This document shows positions 10,317 through 22,406 of a stretch of 64,000 nt of DNA, piece by piece (position 1 is the stretch's first letter; each line of letters begins with the position of its first letter). The translations under genes were made by a program, and so were the position numbers. This stretch comes from Astropecten irregularis. Lineage: Eukaryota > Echinodermata > Asteroidea > Paxillosida > Astropectinidae. Location of the stretch: contig OZ020260.1 of assembly GCA_963971285.1 (NCBI GenBank), forward strand, positions 10,450,798 to 10,514,797, written 5' to 3'. Below the pieces are notes generated by a model, which ran no database searches, was not told where the DNA came from, and worked only from the letters and a program-made list of their open reading frames with translations.

Positions 10317-10606
10317 AGAGAAAGAAGCTGTTATTGTGCGGGGTCTGTCACACATGTACGATTGTAGTTGTACGTCATCAGACGTTTCAATAGAAATTAA
10401 TTGATTTACTACTGATGGTCACAGATCTTGGCCACATGTCCAGGACTGACCACTTTGGTCAGAACCATTATGAGGTCAGATACATATATTACCTTTGATT
10501 CTGGACGGCACAGGGATATTACCCTTTATTTCATGACAAATCAACAAAAATCACAACAACAACAACAACATGATCTTGATATGAATAATTAAGACACAAG
10601 TTACTG

Positions 10607-10857
10607 TATGTGGATCAGTTTGCGGAAACACCATAAGAATTGTTCGTACTTTCGCACTTCTATTTCGTTCGCACATCTCGTAAGCTCTCAATGTTTTGAC
10701 TAACCTGCTTTAGTCATCATCAGGAGACCAACCAGATCAGGAGATGACTAGAGTAGGCTAGTCGGAACGTTGAGACCTTACGAAAAGTGCGAACGAAACA
10801 GAAGCGCGAAAGTATGAACGATTCTTTCATGGTATTTCAGCAAACTGATCCACATAC
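10607..10857. mobile_element. Foldback element, ends TATGTGGATCAGTTTGC
   Basis: The outer TATGTGGATCAGTTTGC pairs with GCAAACTGATCCACATA. Inner blocks ACTTTCGCACTTCTATTTCG and CGAAACAGAAGCGCGAAAGT also pair. A related copy is at 35556-35731. Confidence 0.65.
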
Positions 10858-12050
10858 CAATTGTCACCATGCAAAGCCTCCAATCTTTAAAGACACAAGA
10901 TCTTCTTTAATTTCAGACCTGTACAAAAATACATTGTATCCTAGTCATTTTCTATTTAATGTGCACAGTCCCAGGGGGAATTTTCGTGTGAATCGGATAA
11001 GCTGTGGGGATGAATCAGTCTTTGTAGCGTTAAATTGCGAGAAGTAATCCAGACTCGGAATTTTCACAGTAAAGGCGAGACAAAATTTATTGTGAATGGT
11101 TGACATTTTGTGCAGTATTCATTAATATTGAGCTTTTTTCATTAAAGCATCTTCTTCTGGAATGATGGGGCCTATTGATATTATTTTGTTTTTCAATTTT
11201 GTGCAAAATGCTGTACATAGCAGCTGAACACTTGAAAAGAAATACAGGTGGTTTCTCATCTGATTTTAAACCAAAAATACACAAAATGCTAGTTTTTTTA
11301 AGGAGTTGATTGCAAAAAGAAATAATTGTTGAAATTTTGTGAAGACTTGTTGATGATGCAAAAATTACAATACTAGCTGATGTTTTGTTGATTGCCTTAA
11401 ACAATTTAAATGGAAAACTGTTCAAGATGTGGTCCAAGTATAAAATGATATTTTTGGAGACAGATAACTAGTATTTATTCTTTTATGGCCTAATCAAAAA
11501 GTAATATTCCACATCCTCATTGCATGATAGCCATCTAATGAGAAATGCTCCTAGTGAAGTGCCCAGCAATTTCAGTGATTGAAATGTAAAAATGGCTGTA
11601 TACCCATGTTACTGTATGTATGCAGTCTTGCTATAGTTCATTGATGAGAAGCACGTCCCACTCCGGTCAGTTTTTCTTTGTTCACTTTTCAATTTTTTGA
11701 TAAGTTTTAGATTTCTGTCCATTTGAAGATCAAATGAATTCCCACAGATGGTGGATAATTGTATAGGCCAAATGTAATAAACTCTTCAATCCGAAAGATG
11801 ACTTTTTGCTGTAAACCTATGCACATCCTTTTTTAGCCTTTTCATTCCTTGCATCTGATTTGAAGTACATTGTAATTTCACTTTTCACAGAATCAAGCAC
11901 CAGTTTATGTTTTTTCAGATTATCAATGGGTTGAAAACCAAATTCCCGTGAAATTGTGATTTCATTTGAAAATTCCCATGGTTACCTTGGTTACAGAGTA
12001 ACCAAGGTAACTTAGCAAGGGTACCATGTAAAATTTCAGAAGGTTATTCA
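10858..12050. other. No gene seen
   Basis: Its open frames (up to about 116 codons) have AT-driven composition and no recognisable domain. A ground-state inverted pair around GGTTACCTTGGTTACAGAGT at 11979-12010 is local only. Confidence 0.35.
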
Positions 12051-12051
12051 T

Positions 12052-12393
12052 CTATATTTATAATACATGATTTTTTAAGCTGACAGAACAGCACTCACAC
12101 TTTGTCTGATCAAACATTTACTGAAATGAGAAACCTGTGAACAATTTGTGCTCCATCGGACATCTAAGTCCCGAGAAAATAGCGAAAACCCGACTCAGTT
12201 TTTCTTATAGAACATAAAGAATGGATTTGATCTTACGCTGAGATCAAAACTGTTTTCGGCCTTTGTTTGACTAATTGCTGGATAAATACACATTGTTTGT
12301 ACCAGCACCATCTTCATACCCTGGAAGTTATTGGTAAATTTTGAGCATTTTTGTTTGGGTGACGGTGTTACAAATCCTCTCCTGTACCTTTAA
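12052..12393 (+). mobile_element. Family-2 TTAA element
   Basis: It carries GACAGAACAGCACTCACAC, TCGGACATCTAAGTCCCGAG, TTTGTTTGACTAATTGCTGG and CAGCACCATCTTCATACCC, and ends GTACCTTTAA. The left terminus is decayed. Confidence 0.6.
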
Positions 12394-13239
12394 AACGTCA
12401 ATTGGTAGAAAAGAAATACCGGTATTGAATATTAAGGAAGAGACACCATCCCTCCAATTTCTGGCAGGAATTTCAGAATGTGACACAATTCATCTTCTTT
12501 AAAGATTGTCTGGTTTGGGGATAAGAGAACTTGACCCTCAGGATAAATCAGAAATGTCTGAAGTGATCATCGAATCTCTTTGCCACCTTAGTGGGGGTCG
12601 AACCAGGGCCCGAGAGGTTAGAGGTGGAGAAACCGATAATGTAAACTGAGTATAGAATGTCAGGTCTAGTGTGTGGTTCTCATATTGAACTGTTGTAGAC
12701 CTTTGTCTGACAACTGCGGGACCTGTCTTCTGTGTTTGATACAAGTACACGTATGCAAACCCTTTGAAATGCTATGCCTATCAGATGTCATTGCCATGTG
12801 TATATTGATACACCTTGCATTGTGTGTTATTTGGTGAATCATTGGCAGACTCTGTGTGTTGTTGTGATAAGCTTACAAAAGCCTCAATGGATTAAATTGG
12901 CTTATCGGCTCTTTACCAATAAAATGCATCCAAAAGATGGTTGCTTCCATGCGTTTGTTTTGTCCGTATGTTTATGTGCACACTAGCTATTAACAGTGTT
13001 ATGAATGGTTGAGCAGATACATGCACAGAATCCAATGTATGGATTGTAATTCCTGGAACTACAGTATGAGATGGAGAAATTCAGCATATTGCCTGTTGGA
13101 TTTACACCTGATAAATTATCCTTCAGGATAAGTTTCCTTTGACTTAAAACATAACCTTACAAGCAGAAAAATCTAACGTTGCTGGGAATGCTGGCATTTG
13201 ATTCACAGATGATTATAGAATGTTTTTGAAAATGTATTT
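12394..13239. other. No gene seen
   Basis: A GGGTCGAACCAGGGCC stretch at 12595-12611 looks like a tRNA B box in reverse, but no A box accompanies it. Confidence 0.35.
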
Positions 13240-13745
13240 ATTTATTTCTAATATTTATCCAGGGTAACCCATTCACACAAAGGTGGTCTTCCACAGGGCC
13301 CTGACATACATAAATAAAAATCACTAATACTATCAAACAATGAAATATGTTATGACAAATTAAAAGATGCAATCACTCAAAAGCTGGATAAAAGAAAGAA
13401 AAGGTCACACAAAAGCTGGACATAAAGACCTTAAAAAAAATTATAACAAAATTAAAATTGAAGGGAAATAAATGATTTAGAAATAAAGATATTAATGCAT
13501 AAACAAGCAATTAAACATTATATAAAGCCTTAAAAGTAAATTTTAAAATAAATTATAAAAGATTGACAAAAATATACAATATTATGAACTCATTAAAACT
13601 ATTGAAGAGCAGGTTTTAAAGAAGATTTAGAATTGTTAATTGATGGTACAGACTTCAAAGATTGGTCCACGTTATTCCACACAGATATCCAAGAGAGAAA
13701 GGGACTAAGTCATAAGCATTCAGTCTTAAACTTAGATTATAAAAT
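13240..13745 (-). pseudogene. 5'-truncated LINE 3' end (reverse-transcriptase C-terminus remnant)
   Basis: On the minus strand, fragments read YNLSLRLNAYDLVPF, then after a frameshift WNNVDQSLKSVPSINN and a stop. This resembles the conserved C-terminal W-N-slp-s-ik motif of CR1/L2-type non-LTR reverse transcriptases. Further downstream on the minus strand, GTGTGAATGGGTTACCCTGG and AATAAATA repeats resemble the 3' UTR of such elements. It is frameshifted and non-functional. Confidence 0.6.
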
Positions 13746-13901
13746 TCACACCAATACATGTGTATAAGTTGCAATAGCAACTTGTGATGTTACAGTAGTT
13801 GTATGAGGATATGACAACTTGTTAAAAGCATAAATCCCAACGCTTTCTGAAATCTGACACTGGAATTTGTAAGACTTCATCATATAATTGTGTTCAACCC
13901 T

Positions 13902-14158
13902 GAGGACAATTTCATATAGCTGCTTATAATATAAGCACCAAAAATTGCTTTTTAAAGCACCAAAAACCTTGGGAAATAAAATTAGTATGCCAGCCAAAAC
14001 TCCTTGTGACCGTTATGCTGAGCAGCAAACAATGGCCGAATGCAAGTCAAAAGCAGTAAACATTACATGAACATTTGGTTGGCAATTATGTTTGATCAAG
14101 GTAGACTTTTCATGTTTAAGCAAATTCTGCGCTTAAGCTGCTCTAGAAATTGGTTCCC
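13902..14158 (+). mobile_element. Family-5b element
   Basis: It has GGACAATTTCATATAGCTGC at the left, the internal CAAAAACCTTGGGAAATAA, CAGTAAACATTACATGAA and TGATCAAGGTAGACTTTTC blocks, and CTCTAGAAATTGGTTCCC at the right. Confidence 0.6.
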
Positions 14159-14749
14159 TTTTTTTAGCCTATAACCAGTGAAATACTTTATGGTCAACAA
14201 ACTATTAGCTTTGAATGGATGGACAGGCTTTCCACATTCATGCGCTTCAAGGTTGCAGCTTTGTAAAAATAAAATAGCCTTCTAGAGTGCACTCACTGCA
14301 CTGGTGTGATTTCCAAGTAACCCGCCCTTAATATTTAGTACCTTTTCTAGTTTCAGCTGCACGCAGGGCAATGCTAGAATCTTGTGCTGGTTGTTTATTG
14401 CTTGGTCGTCCAACCAACGTATAATTCTCTGCCAGGGAAATAGCACTGTACAAATGAAGATTGCAAAACGACAATAATCAATATTGACGTCCGATGGACT
14501 CTCTGCTTCAATATCATCCATGATGAAATCCTCCCAAGGACGTACATGTACGTTCCTGATGCTACTTTAAATGCAAATGCACTTCATTTTTCTTTCTCTC
14601 TTTTTTTTGTTTATTCATTGCTAGAGATTTTCTTCTGAGATGAAATTAAGGGACCTATTTTCTGTTATTCGTCCTCAATTTACATGCCAAATATTTTCTA
14701 TTCCCACTCTTGAAAGTTACATTATTGTATAGATACATGTAATACAAAC
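14159..14749. other. No gene or repeat identified
   Basis: Moderately GC-balanced between 14280 and 14560 with no splice-bounded open frame that I trust. Confidence 0.3.
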
Positions 14750-14754
14750 TAAAC

Positions 14755-14885
14755 AAACTGCTGCAAACTGCTTATCAGCAAAAAAATTACCTGAAATATA
14801 TAAAAATGCTTAAAGTCAGGAGGACCTGACATTTCAATCCTAGCAGGATCTTTCTCATAGGATTGAAACGTCTGGCCCTCCTTCA
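14755..14885 (+). repeat. Family-7 repeat
   Basis: It runs from AACTGCTGCAAACTGCTTAT through AGTCAGGAGGACCTGACATT to the palindromic ATCCTAGCAGGAT, and ends in an inverted GAAACGTCTGGCCCTCC. Confidence 0.55.
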
Positions 14886-15231
14886 TTTATTCCCCAAGTA
14901 TTTTTATAAATCTGAAGTTTTTTGATAATTAGAAGGCCTAATGTCCTTGCTTTTAAGTCTAAGTTTTCATCTTGACAATTATTAATAATTGTTTCATAAC
15001 ATATCTGTTCATATCTGTTCTATTCACTTTTGCTTATCTGAGTAGAATTCTGTGCCCTGTGCAAAGTGCAGTATCCTGCCAATTAATTACCATATGCACC
15101 TTCATGAACATATACAGTAAAGTAGCAGCAGTAGAATTTGTTTCTTTCAATTGTGCAGTTTACTATCAATCTAATGTCTGTGCCTCCCTGCCTCTGACAT
15201 TCAGTCTTGAAATAGTGTTCACTTTTGAACT

Positions 15232-15639
15232 TTAAGGTTAACTGTAATCAAAATTGGGAAAGGAGTGAAAGTGCTTTAAAATTATTGCTTAATACATAAT
15301 AAATGACTATATGAATTTATATGTTTATGTAAGTGCTTACTTTTGACCAAAAGGTTACAAAATCAGTACTTACATGTATGCCCCGCCCCCCAAAAAAGTC
15401 CCCCTTGGAACGGATCCTTGCAACAATAGCGAGTGACGTCACCTACAGAAGCAGTATAGGCTCGCACCACAGTGTACTGCGTGGCGTTCTGCATGTGAAA
15501 AGTGGGGTGTTAAATTATGGGTCTAAAATACCCCCGTTTTCTATATATATAGCACAAACAATGATAGACAGGTTGAGTTTTATAACAATACAGATGTATT
15601 TAACTTCATATATGTGTTTTGATTACAGTAAACCTTTAA
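15232..15639 (+). mobile_element. Family-3 TTAA element
   Basis: Bounded by TTAA, with left end AGGTTAACTGTAATCAAAAT and right end TTTTGATTACAGTAAACCT. Its GC-rich middle reads TGCCCCGCCCCCC, GTCCCCCTTGGAAC and a CRE TGACGTCA at 15434-15441. Other copies are at 54290-54698 and 61153-61587. Non-coding. Confidence 0.75.
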
Positions 15640-15784
15640 ATAAGACATTTCACTGTTGATTTGTGAAATAAATGTAGGACATTTTTTTCTTCTACGATGA
15701 GGAGTGAACATTAAAATGAAAATGGTAGGCACATTATTTTGATTAAACCTGAAATATCTGAAATATTTGAATTTGTTTCTCTAA

Positions 15785-15890
15785 CTGCTGCAAACTGCTC
15801 ATCAACCAAAATGATGACCTGAAATCCTAAAATGCTTGGAGTTAGAAGAGCCTGACATTTTGATCCTAACAGGGAAGATCTCCTGTGTAG
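15785..15890 (+). repeat. Family-7 repeat, clearest single copy
   Basis: CTGCTGCAAACTGCTCATCA, then TGATGACCTGAAATCCTAAA, GCTTGGAGTTAGAAGAGCC and GATCCTAACAGGGAAGATC. This unit is the apparent source of the tandem array at 24245-24922. Confidence 0.55.
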
Positions 15891-15993
15891 TGTGTAAAGT
15901 TACAATCCAATAGATCTAAATCATGAATCTTGGAAGATGCTATTTAACTCACCCTTTACTGATTACAAAATTATTAGTACAAGTCCTGGGGAT

Positions 15994-16372
15994 GATTTCA
16001 TAATAATAATAATAATAATAATGGACAATTATAATGCGCCGGTATGGCGGTATCCGCCAAGCATAACGCTCATGGCACAAATTAATTATTATCCCTGGTC
16101 ATCGGGCCATAATTTACATTCCTGAAACCATCTCAACTCCCTGGGGAGTATACAACCCTGGCTGCCGTATTCAGCGCACAGAGGCTAATCAAACCACAAA
16201 GCCATTTCTATCCTCGCAGGTATCCATTAACACCTTGGTGAAGAGGAGCAATATGTGACAAAGCGTCTAAAGCACCATTAACCCAAGGCTGGATTCGTAC
16301 CCACAATCTGTAGATTGACCACAAAACTTTTGAGTTCAACACGTCAGACCACTAGGTTACAGCACCCCACAT
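15994..16372 (-). repeat. tRNA-derived SINE, uninterrupted copy
   Basis: Minus-strand counterpart of 6362-6990. The (ATT)n tail is at 15994-16022. Inward from it come TCATCGGGCCATAATTTAC and CTCCCTGGGGAGTATACAAC, then the head with ACCCACAATCTGTAGATTGA. Having no insert, it gives the empty-site sequence for the MITE at 6504. Confidence 0.75.
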
Positions 16373-16856
16373 GAAGCTCTATAACTGATCGTAACTTAAG
16401 TTACGAAGGATTTATAACCCAACCAGTACGACTTCTATGGGGCTGCAATGCATCATAAGTCCTACAATTTATAGTAAGTTACGATGAGTTTGGTGACATT
16501 TCTGGCCATATGTTGTTAAAAAACAATTGAAGTGTGATAAACCAACCTTTTTTATATTTAAACAACCATTCATGTTTATAGCAGCATTTATCTGCAATGT
16601 TTTCTTTTTCTTTTCTAGATGAACAATTACTCTGTTCTCTCCTCAAATACAATATAACTGAATAAATGCATTTAAGGTAACATAACAGGATTTGCAAAGA
16701 TGTGTGTTTTGGCTGACAAAAGTGAAGGTTTTAAACTTCCTTACAGACATTGTTTCATGTACCTTTTTACACTTTGTTCATCTGGATAGCAGAAATACGG
16801 CCGAAATAATCTTGCCCTCCTCCGAATCCTTCACGGTTACACCACACTTTTGAAAT
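16373..16856. other. No gene or recognised repeat
   Basis: AT-rich, with a short inverted GTAACTTAAGTTACGAAGG near 16390. No coding evidence. Confidence 0.35.
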
Positions 16857-17051
16857 GCTAAAAATATCGTTCAGACGAACGATCTTTTTAAAAGACACTA
16901 AATCTTTATTTCCTTGAGAAACCCAGCATCTGTTGAACCAAGATTTCCCATGGTGACTTTTTGCACTGTTTATGAACTGTTGAGTCCATTTTCTGTCTCA
17001 ATCTCAAAATTTCTTTTTGGAGGCCTTGCAAATCCTGTACCCTACCTTTAA
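16857..17051 (-). mobile_element. Family-G TTAA-ended repeat
   Basis: It matches 7403-7595 in reverse: CGTTCAGACGAACGATC, AACCCAGCATCTGTTGAACC, GTTGAGTCCATTTTCTGTCT and TTGGAGGCCTTGCAAATCC, ending CCTTTAA. The left boundary carries the perfect palindrome GTTCAGACGAAC-like hairpin. Confidence 0.55.
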
Positions 17052-17587
17052 AGGAAATATGGAAATAGGCATATAATGCGGAAACGGTTGCAATTATTTG
17101 CAACAAGAAGCAACAAGCTGGGGTTATATAGTGAGTAGCCTATAAACAGACAGAAATCTGTTCATAAGTAACCTACATGGTAAGTCCCATATCCTTGCAT
17201 TAATTAACTTCCTTCTTGGTATCATTTATTTATTACAATACATGATGAACGTATCGTTACTCAATATTTCATCCAAGGCTCATTTTAATTTCCCAAGTGG
17301 AATGAAAGCAATTTAATCTGAATATCCAAAATAGAATACTTTAAAGGGCCATTGTAATGTTGGTGTATTCTGTTAAAATAAAACCTTGTTATGGGATATA
17401 TGTGAAGTAAAAACATAATTGTAAAGTTTCATATTCAGAACTAATTACAAGCTAGAATTTGCATTTGCTTGAAATCTTCCATGCTTATTAAAAGATGAAT
17501 TTTATAGTGAAATTATGCATTTAAATTTTCAAATATTGAGTTTTGCTGTTTTAAAATAAATTTGTTTATGAATTAGGAATTAGTTTC
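17052..17587. other. No gene or recognised repeat
   Basis: Very AT-rich. I see nothing in it. Confidence 0.35.
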
Positions 17588-17956
17588 AAGGTAGTATCAT
17601 ACTTTGGTTTTTGTCAAAGAAATACAGATTCATGGGCAAAAATATCAAGGAAGATACAGTCACAGTCATCTGTGAATCTGTGAAAGTCCCATACGGTGCC
17701 CACTATTTGAGAAAATCGTGAAAAACGGCACAGTATTTTTAACGTCTTTTTCTCTTTTATTTTTGATCATTTAAAAGATCAAAAAGATTTTCTGTCGTTG
17801 TTTTAGTAATTTCTGGATAAATACACCATTTCAGGCGGACAAATTTTAATGATATGTTTCTACCAGCACCATCTTCATACCCTGAAAGTTATACGTAAAT
17901 CTGTGAACATTTCTGTTTTGGTTTCTTACCAAAGTATGATACTACCAGTCTACCTT
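17588..17956 (+). mobile_element. Family-1 TTAA element
   Basis: The left flank reads TTTCAAGGTAGTATCATAC, so the left TTAA has decayed to TCAA. The right end reads GTATGATACTACCAGTCTACC, a small duplication before TTTAA. Confidence 0.75.
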
Positions 17957-18149
17957 TAATCTATATAAATTACCACTCACGCCTGAAATTCTACATTTTA
18001 TGTTCTTTTGCCTACATGTCTCCACAGTGACACCGAATGATAAATGGTGATTATAGTTAACAATTAAACCCATTCAGTCAACCTGTGGTTTATCTCAATT
18101 TCTTATGGTTCATTTCCCACGATTTGTTATTTTTGAAATAATTAATCAG

Positions 18150-18345
18150 TTGGATTATTTATTAATAACTAATTAAATTTTTGAAAAGTGAACAAAGAAA
18201 AATTGACTGGAGCGGGATTCGAACCGGCGACCTCCTGAACACTGAACAGGTTTTCAGGGTTAGGGTTAGGGTTAGGGTTAAATTCAGTCAGTTTCCCTTG
18301 TGGTTATTTGATGATTATAATTTAATTTAGGATCACCTTGTGCAG
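18150..18345 (-). repeat. tRNA-armed repeat (family 8) with telomeric insert
   Basis: TTGAAAAGTGAACAAAG and GGATTCGAACCGGCGACC form the left arm. The opposite arm's CAGTCAGTTTCCCTTGTGG follows on the right. Four GGGTTA units (18257-18280) separate the two arms. Confidence 0.55.
18257..18280. repeat. Interstitial telomeric repeat (GGGTTA)4
   Basis: Four perfect units. TTAGGG is the telomere repeat of most animals outside insects and nematodes, including echinoderms. The position inside a repeat suggests capture at a repaired break; chance is possible but less likely. Confidence 0.8.
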
Positions 18346-19522
18346 AATGATCTAACTTTTTTAAAGTGATCTTGAAAGAAATTCTGATAATCAATTTACT
18401 TTGGCTTCTAAAACTATCAGACTGGGGTTTATTTATAAACATTATGCACAGTGTGTGCTTTTGTGGATAAGAAATGAATCTTATAAATTACAAGTACACT
18501 GTTTTCATATAAAAGTAAAACTTAAAATAGAAATTCCTGTAAATATCAGGAGACAACATGTTACATGTAAAATAAATATGTTCTGGATGACCACTGCACC
18601 ACTAATAATGGATACGGTCTTGGTTTAGTTTGCTAGTGGGTCACTGTGAGTTCATTGGTCAAGCTGATGGACAGATAGATCCCACTTGATTAGATCCAGC
18701 CCTGAGCTATCAAGTCTGACACATTAGTGTCCTGAATGTATGACCTTTGAGGTGGATGACCGGTCACATTCTGTACATGTAGACGTCCATACAGATCTTG
18801 GCATCAGGCCAAGCTTTGCTGGGTATAAGCACGTTCCAGTACATCACGTCATTTCAGAGGTCTGAGGTTCAAGCCTCTCCTCTGTCAATGAGAGGCAACC
18901 ACTTCCCTCTTGTTGGTATGCCTATGAGTGAGTCTAATACCTAGGTCTTGATTGAGACAAGTACCTGTACTATATTGATCCTGGACATTAGGTGCCATAT
19001 GGTGTAGAAACCACACAATGTCCTGTCAGCGAAGACATACATGTACACGTATACACGATGAAACAGGGCCACTTCACATGAAGCACCATTCACACAAGCA
19101 GTTTTTATGGTTTCAGAATCATACATGTAGTCGCCCCCCCCCCCCCTTCTTCCCCTGCCTCTCCCCTCCTAGACCCATGCCTCACTGAACCTGAATGCAG
19201 TATTTAGGTAGATAAATGATAGACCTAGTTCCGTTGTCAAGCACTTGTTTGGCTATTACCATGACGAAGTGTAATAACAACTTCGTGGGCTGTAAACGAT
19301 TGCTATTGTACCCGTATTGTTGCAGGACTATACCTGTACAGGTCTGTGTATCTTTGTTTCATATCAGAAGTCAGTCGCTCCACTAGATTGGACATGAACT
19401 GTATGGTATTTGTACTGCACTTGTGTCATAGCCTCACACAGTATGGTCAGTACTCAAGTTACATACAGTACCTGGATGGATACAGAGAATTTGTTTTGTT
19501 GGAGCTAGGAAGAGCTCCATGG
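18346..19522. other. No gene seen
   Basis: It has a poly-C run at 19135-19146 and several CATGTACA-like short palindromes. I found no splice-bounded open frame. Confidence 0.35.
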
Positions 19523-19598
19523 TTAAAGGCACTATCATACCTTGGTAGCATACCGAAACAGAAATCTTCACAGATTTACCTACAGTATGACTTACAGG

Positions 19599-19876
19599 CA
19601 CTGGCGTAGACAGGGGGGGGGGGCCAGGGGGGCCAGGGCCCGCCCTATTCATCCCCTAAAAAAAAAAAATAAAAAAAAAAAATAAAAACTTAAAAAAAAA
19701 AAAAATGAGGGCTCTTCCTCCTACCCCGCCCCCCATAAAACAACACCGACGTGCCTCAATGCTGGCGCGCGTATTCAGTAGGCCTAGTGCATCCAATGCG
19801 CAGGCCTGGTCAAGCCGGTATTGGCTAAAATGTACAAGTTGGCCCCCCCTATTAAAAAATCCTGGCTACGCCACTG
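19599..19876. mobile_element. 278-bp hAT-like MITE, 8-bp duplication CTTACAGG
   Basis: CTTACAGG lies at 19591-19598 and 19877-19884. That string belongs to the host element's own ACTTACAGGGTAT block, which proves the duplication. Inverted ends are CACTGGCGTAGACAGG and CCTGGCTACGCCACTG. The interior has long G, A and C runs. The 8-bp target and CA..TG ends fit the hAT superfamily. Confidence 0.85.
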
Positions 19877-20147
19877 CTTACAGGGTATAGAGATGGTGAT
19901 GGTAGCAACATACCGTTAAGATTTTTTCTGCCTGAAATGCTGTATTTATCCAGAAAAGAGTAAAACCAATGACCAAAAACAATTTTTGATCTTTCGAAGA
20001 TCCAAAATAACGGTGAAAAAATGTAAAAAATACTGTGGGTGTTTTTCAATGTTTCCTCAAAAACTGTGCACTGTATTTGGACCAACAATTTCACAGATGA
20101 GTGTTCCTCTATCTTTCTTGATATTTTTACCCATGAATCTTGCATTT

Positions 20148-20287
20148 CATGAATATTGATGATTTTGGTCGGGAAATAGATAATATGCAAATTAGGCTTG
20201 CCCTTCACCAATGTGGATGAGCACTGTATACTCAGTGCTTGTGAGAGCACGTGAGAAAAAATCACAAAAAAATCACATCACAAAAAA
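20148..20287. mobile_element. 140-bp insertion with 12-bp duplication and A-rich right end
   Basis: AATCTTGCATTT is duplicated at 20136-20147 and 20288-20299. The insert ends in AATCACAAAAAAATCACATC and a run of A, like the tail of a target-primed retroposon. I see no tRNA-like or LINE head. Confidence 0.6.
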
Positions 20288-20623
20288 AATCTTGCATTTG
20301 TTTGACAAAAACGAAAGTATGATATTACAGTACCTTTAATTATTGCTTTCTTTGCACTACCGTATGTAAATTTATGAAAATGAAATAATGTCCTTTTTAC
20401 ATTTCATATACAAGATACCAGGCTTATGTTGTTATTAAAGACATATAATTTTCAAAATACCCACCCCCCCTAATAAAAAAAAAGAATAAAAAAGAAATGA
20501 AAATTCCCAAAATAAAGGAAAAATTTGAATATTTGTATGTGAAGAATGTTTAAGCAATTATTGGATACCTTGTACACTCCGCATGTAAAACCTTATCAGA
20601 AATGTTAAACCTAATCAGAAATG

Positions 20624-20996
20624 TTAAAGGTAATATCATACTTTGGTAAGAAACCAAAACAGAAATGTTCACAGATTTACGTATAACTTACAGGGTATGA
20701 AGATGGTGGTGGTAGTAGAAACACACCGTTAAAATGTTTCCTCCTGAAATAATGGTGTATTTATCCAGAAAATAGTCAAACAACGACCAGAAATCTTTTT
20801 GATCTTTTATTAAAAGATCAAAGTAAAAGAGAAAACACTTAAGAAATACTGTGGCTGTTTTTCACTGTTTTCTCAAAAAGTGGGCACCGTATGGGACTGA
20901 AGTTTTCGTAGATGACTGTTACTGTATCTGTCTTGATATTTTTGCCCATGAATCTGTATTTCTTTGATAAAAACCAAAGTATGATATTACCTTTAA
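20624..20996 (-). mobile_element. Family-1 TTAA element
   Basis: Full length with TTAA at both ends. The central self-complementary TCTTTTATTAAAAGATC is well preserved. Confidence 0.8.
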
Positions 20997-21144
20997 TGTG
21001 AATAGTGACATCCAGCCAGTTGAAAGATAGCTATGTTAGCAGTTGGTGTTCTGTTGCCATAGAAACAAAGTGGTATAGTACCACAATATAGAAACATTTA
21101 TTGACTGCAGAGGTTTTGCGGTACGTGTGCATGTTTACATCCAC

Positions 21145-21303
21145 AATAGCGCTCCGCACTAATGACGTCACAAAATCCCCGGATTTCAGACAAGCATTGT
21201 CTCACACACGTAGTGACGCACGCGTACACCCACACACGTTTGCATGGTTGCAATGTTTGTCTGAGATCCGGTGCTATTTTTAGCGCAAGTGCGGAGCGCT
21301 TTG
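21145..21303 (+). mobile_element. Family-4 MITE (AGCGCTCCGCACT), right end decayed
   Basis: Left end AATAGCGCTCCGCACT, right end GTGCGGAGCGCT followed by TTG instead of ATT. The core is rich in CACAC/ACGTAG. A CRE TGACGTCA lies at 21163-21170. Confidence 0.75.
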
Positions 21304-22214
21304 TCATTTTCCTACCTTGGCTGCTTCTAACCATAAACCAAGGAACAGAAAATAGGAAATATTGGCCAAGTTTATGCAAACTGGGGACACTGCACAGGCA
21401 TTTACTTAGTCAACAACATTTGCAGTATCATAGTGTTAAGTGAGTTGTGTAATGTCACTGGCCTATTAGGATATTCCAAGGTGAGCCGCTGCTAGCTGCT
21501 GCTATTTAGAATTGTCTCAGGTTTCAGTTGATGCAGAAAGACAACACATTATCACGCTGAAAGAAGCTCCTTTCAGCTCACCTCAGGAATAATACTAAGT
21601 ACTAGTATCTCAATTTGGGTGGATATTTGTGACTTTTCCAACCGATTTGGTGATTGCTAGGTGGCAATAGCCCTGCTGTTGAGAGCTGTGAAGAATTGTC
21701 TTTATTCACTCATGGGGTGTCTGATTTCCTTTCACCTCTCCTGATTGATTTGTTGTTGTGACATTAATGATGTTGGTAATGGGCACTGTACAATAGAAAG
21801 GTCTCCATAAATATACTATCATTTGAAGGGATACTTCATCATTTTTGGACGTTCATGGGAAGCATATCTGGAATAATGATGTCGTAAAGTACACGGTTTG
21901 CAAGCAGCCGCAGTTGGACAGTAGAACTGTAAGTATAGAAAATTTAACCTTTAATGCGGATCTTCGGAAAGTGTGTTCCCACTCCCCAGATACATAATTT
22001 CCTGCAGTGGCACTATTATTATTAATGGCATGATCAGTCATTTTCAAGGATAGAAATCAAAGTTTGTCTCCATTTTATCTGTAATTGCACATCCTAAAGC
22101 CATGTACGTATCTTCATGTAGAATATGAAGAAAGACTCTTTTTTTGTGAAATGGTTTTGTGCTATAGCAATGCATATACAGTTGACATTTTCTGCATGCA
22201 TACAGTCCTTTTTA
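21304..22214. other. No gene seen
   Basis: Mixed sequence around 21440-21600 has an inverted GAAAGAAGCTCCTTTC. No further structure. Confidence 0.3.
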
Positions 22215-22406
22215 TGGGGTTAGTGTCTTTTACACCACCCATATTATTTTTACTGTTCCAAAATGAGATTTGTTACTTAAAGGAAATATTCATGGGTCCT
22301 GTAAACCCTAAAATGAACATATTTCGGCAATTTCAGTGGAAACAAATTTCCTTTCCCCAAATAAATACTGAAAACAACATGGGTGGGGTAATAGACACTA
22401 ATGCCG
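22215..22406. mobile_element. TIR element TTAGTGTCTTTTACACCAC, second copy
   Basis: It pairs GGGGTTAGTGTCTTTTACAC with GGTAATAGACACTAATGCC, matching 5332-5552. The pairing of the CCCAT/ATGGG blocks inside it is preserved. Confidence 0.55.

Larger units (their letters stand above)
19523..20339 (-). mobile_element. Family-1 TTAA element containing two later insertions
   Basis: The outer ends are TTAAAGGCACTATCATACC and TATTACAGTACCTTTAA. Removing 19599-19884 and 20148-20299 restores a normal-length copy. It is therefore the oldest layer of this stack. Confidence 0.75.

Noticed and set aside
12595..12611. tRNA-like B box in reverse
   Set aside because: It has no partner A box and no surrounding stem structure.
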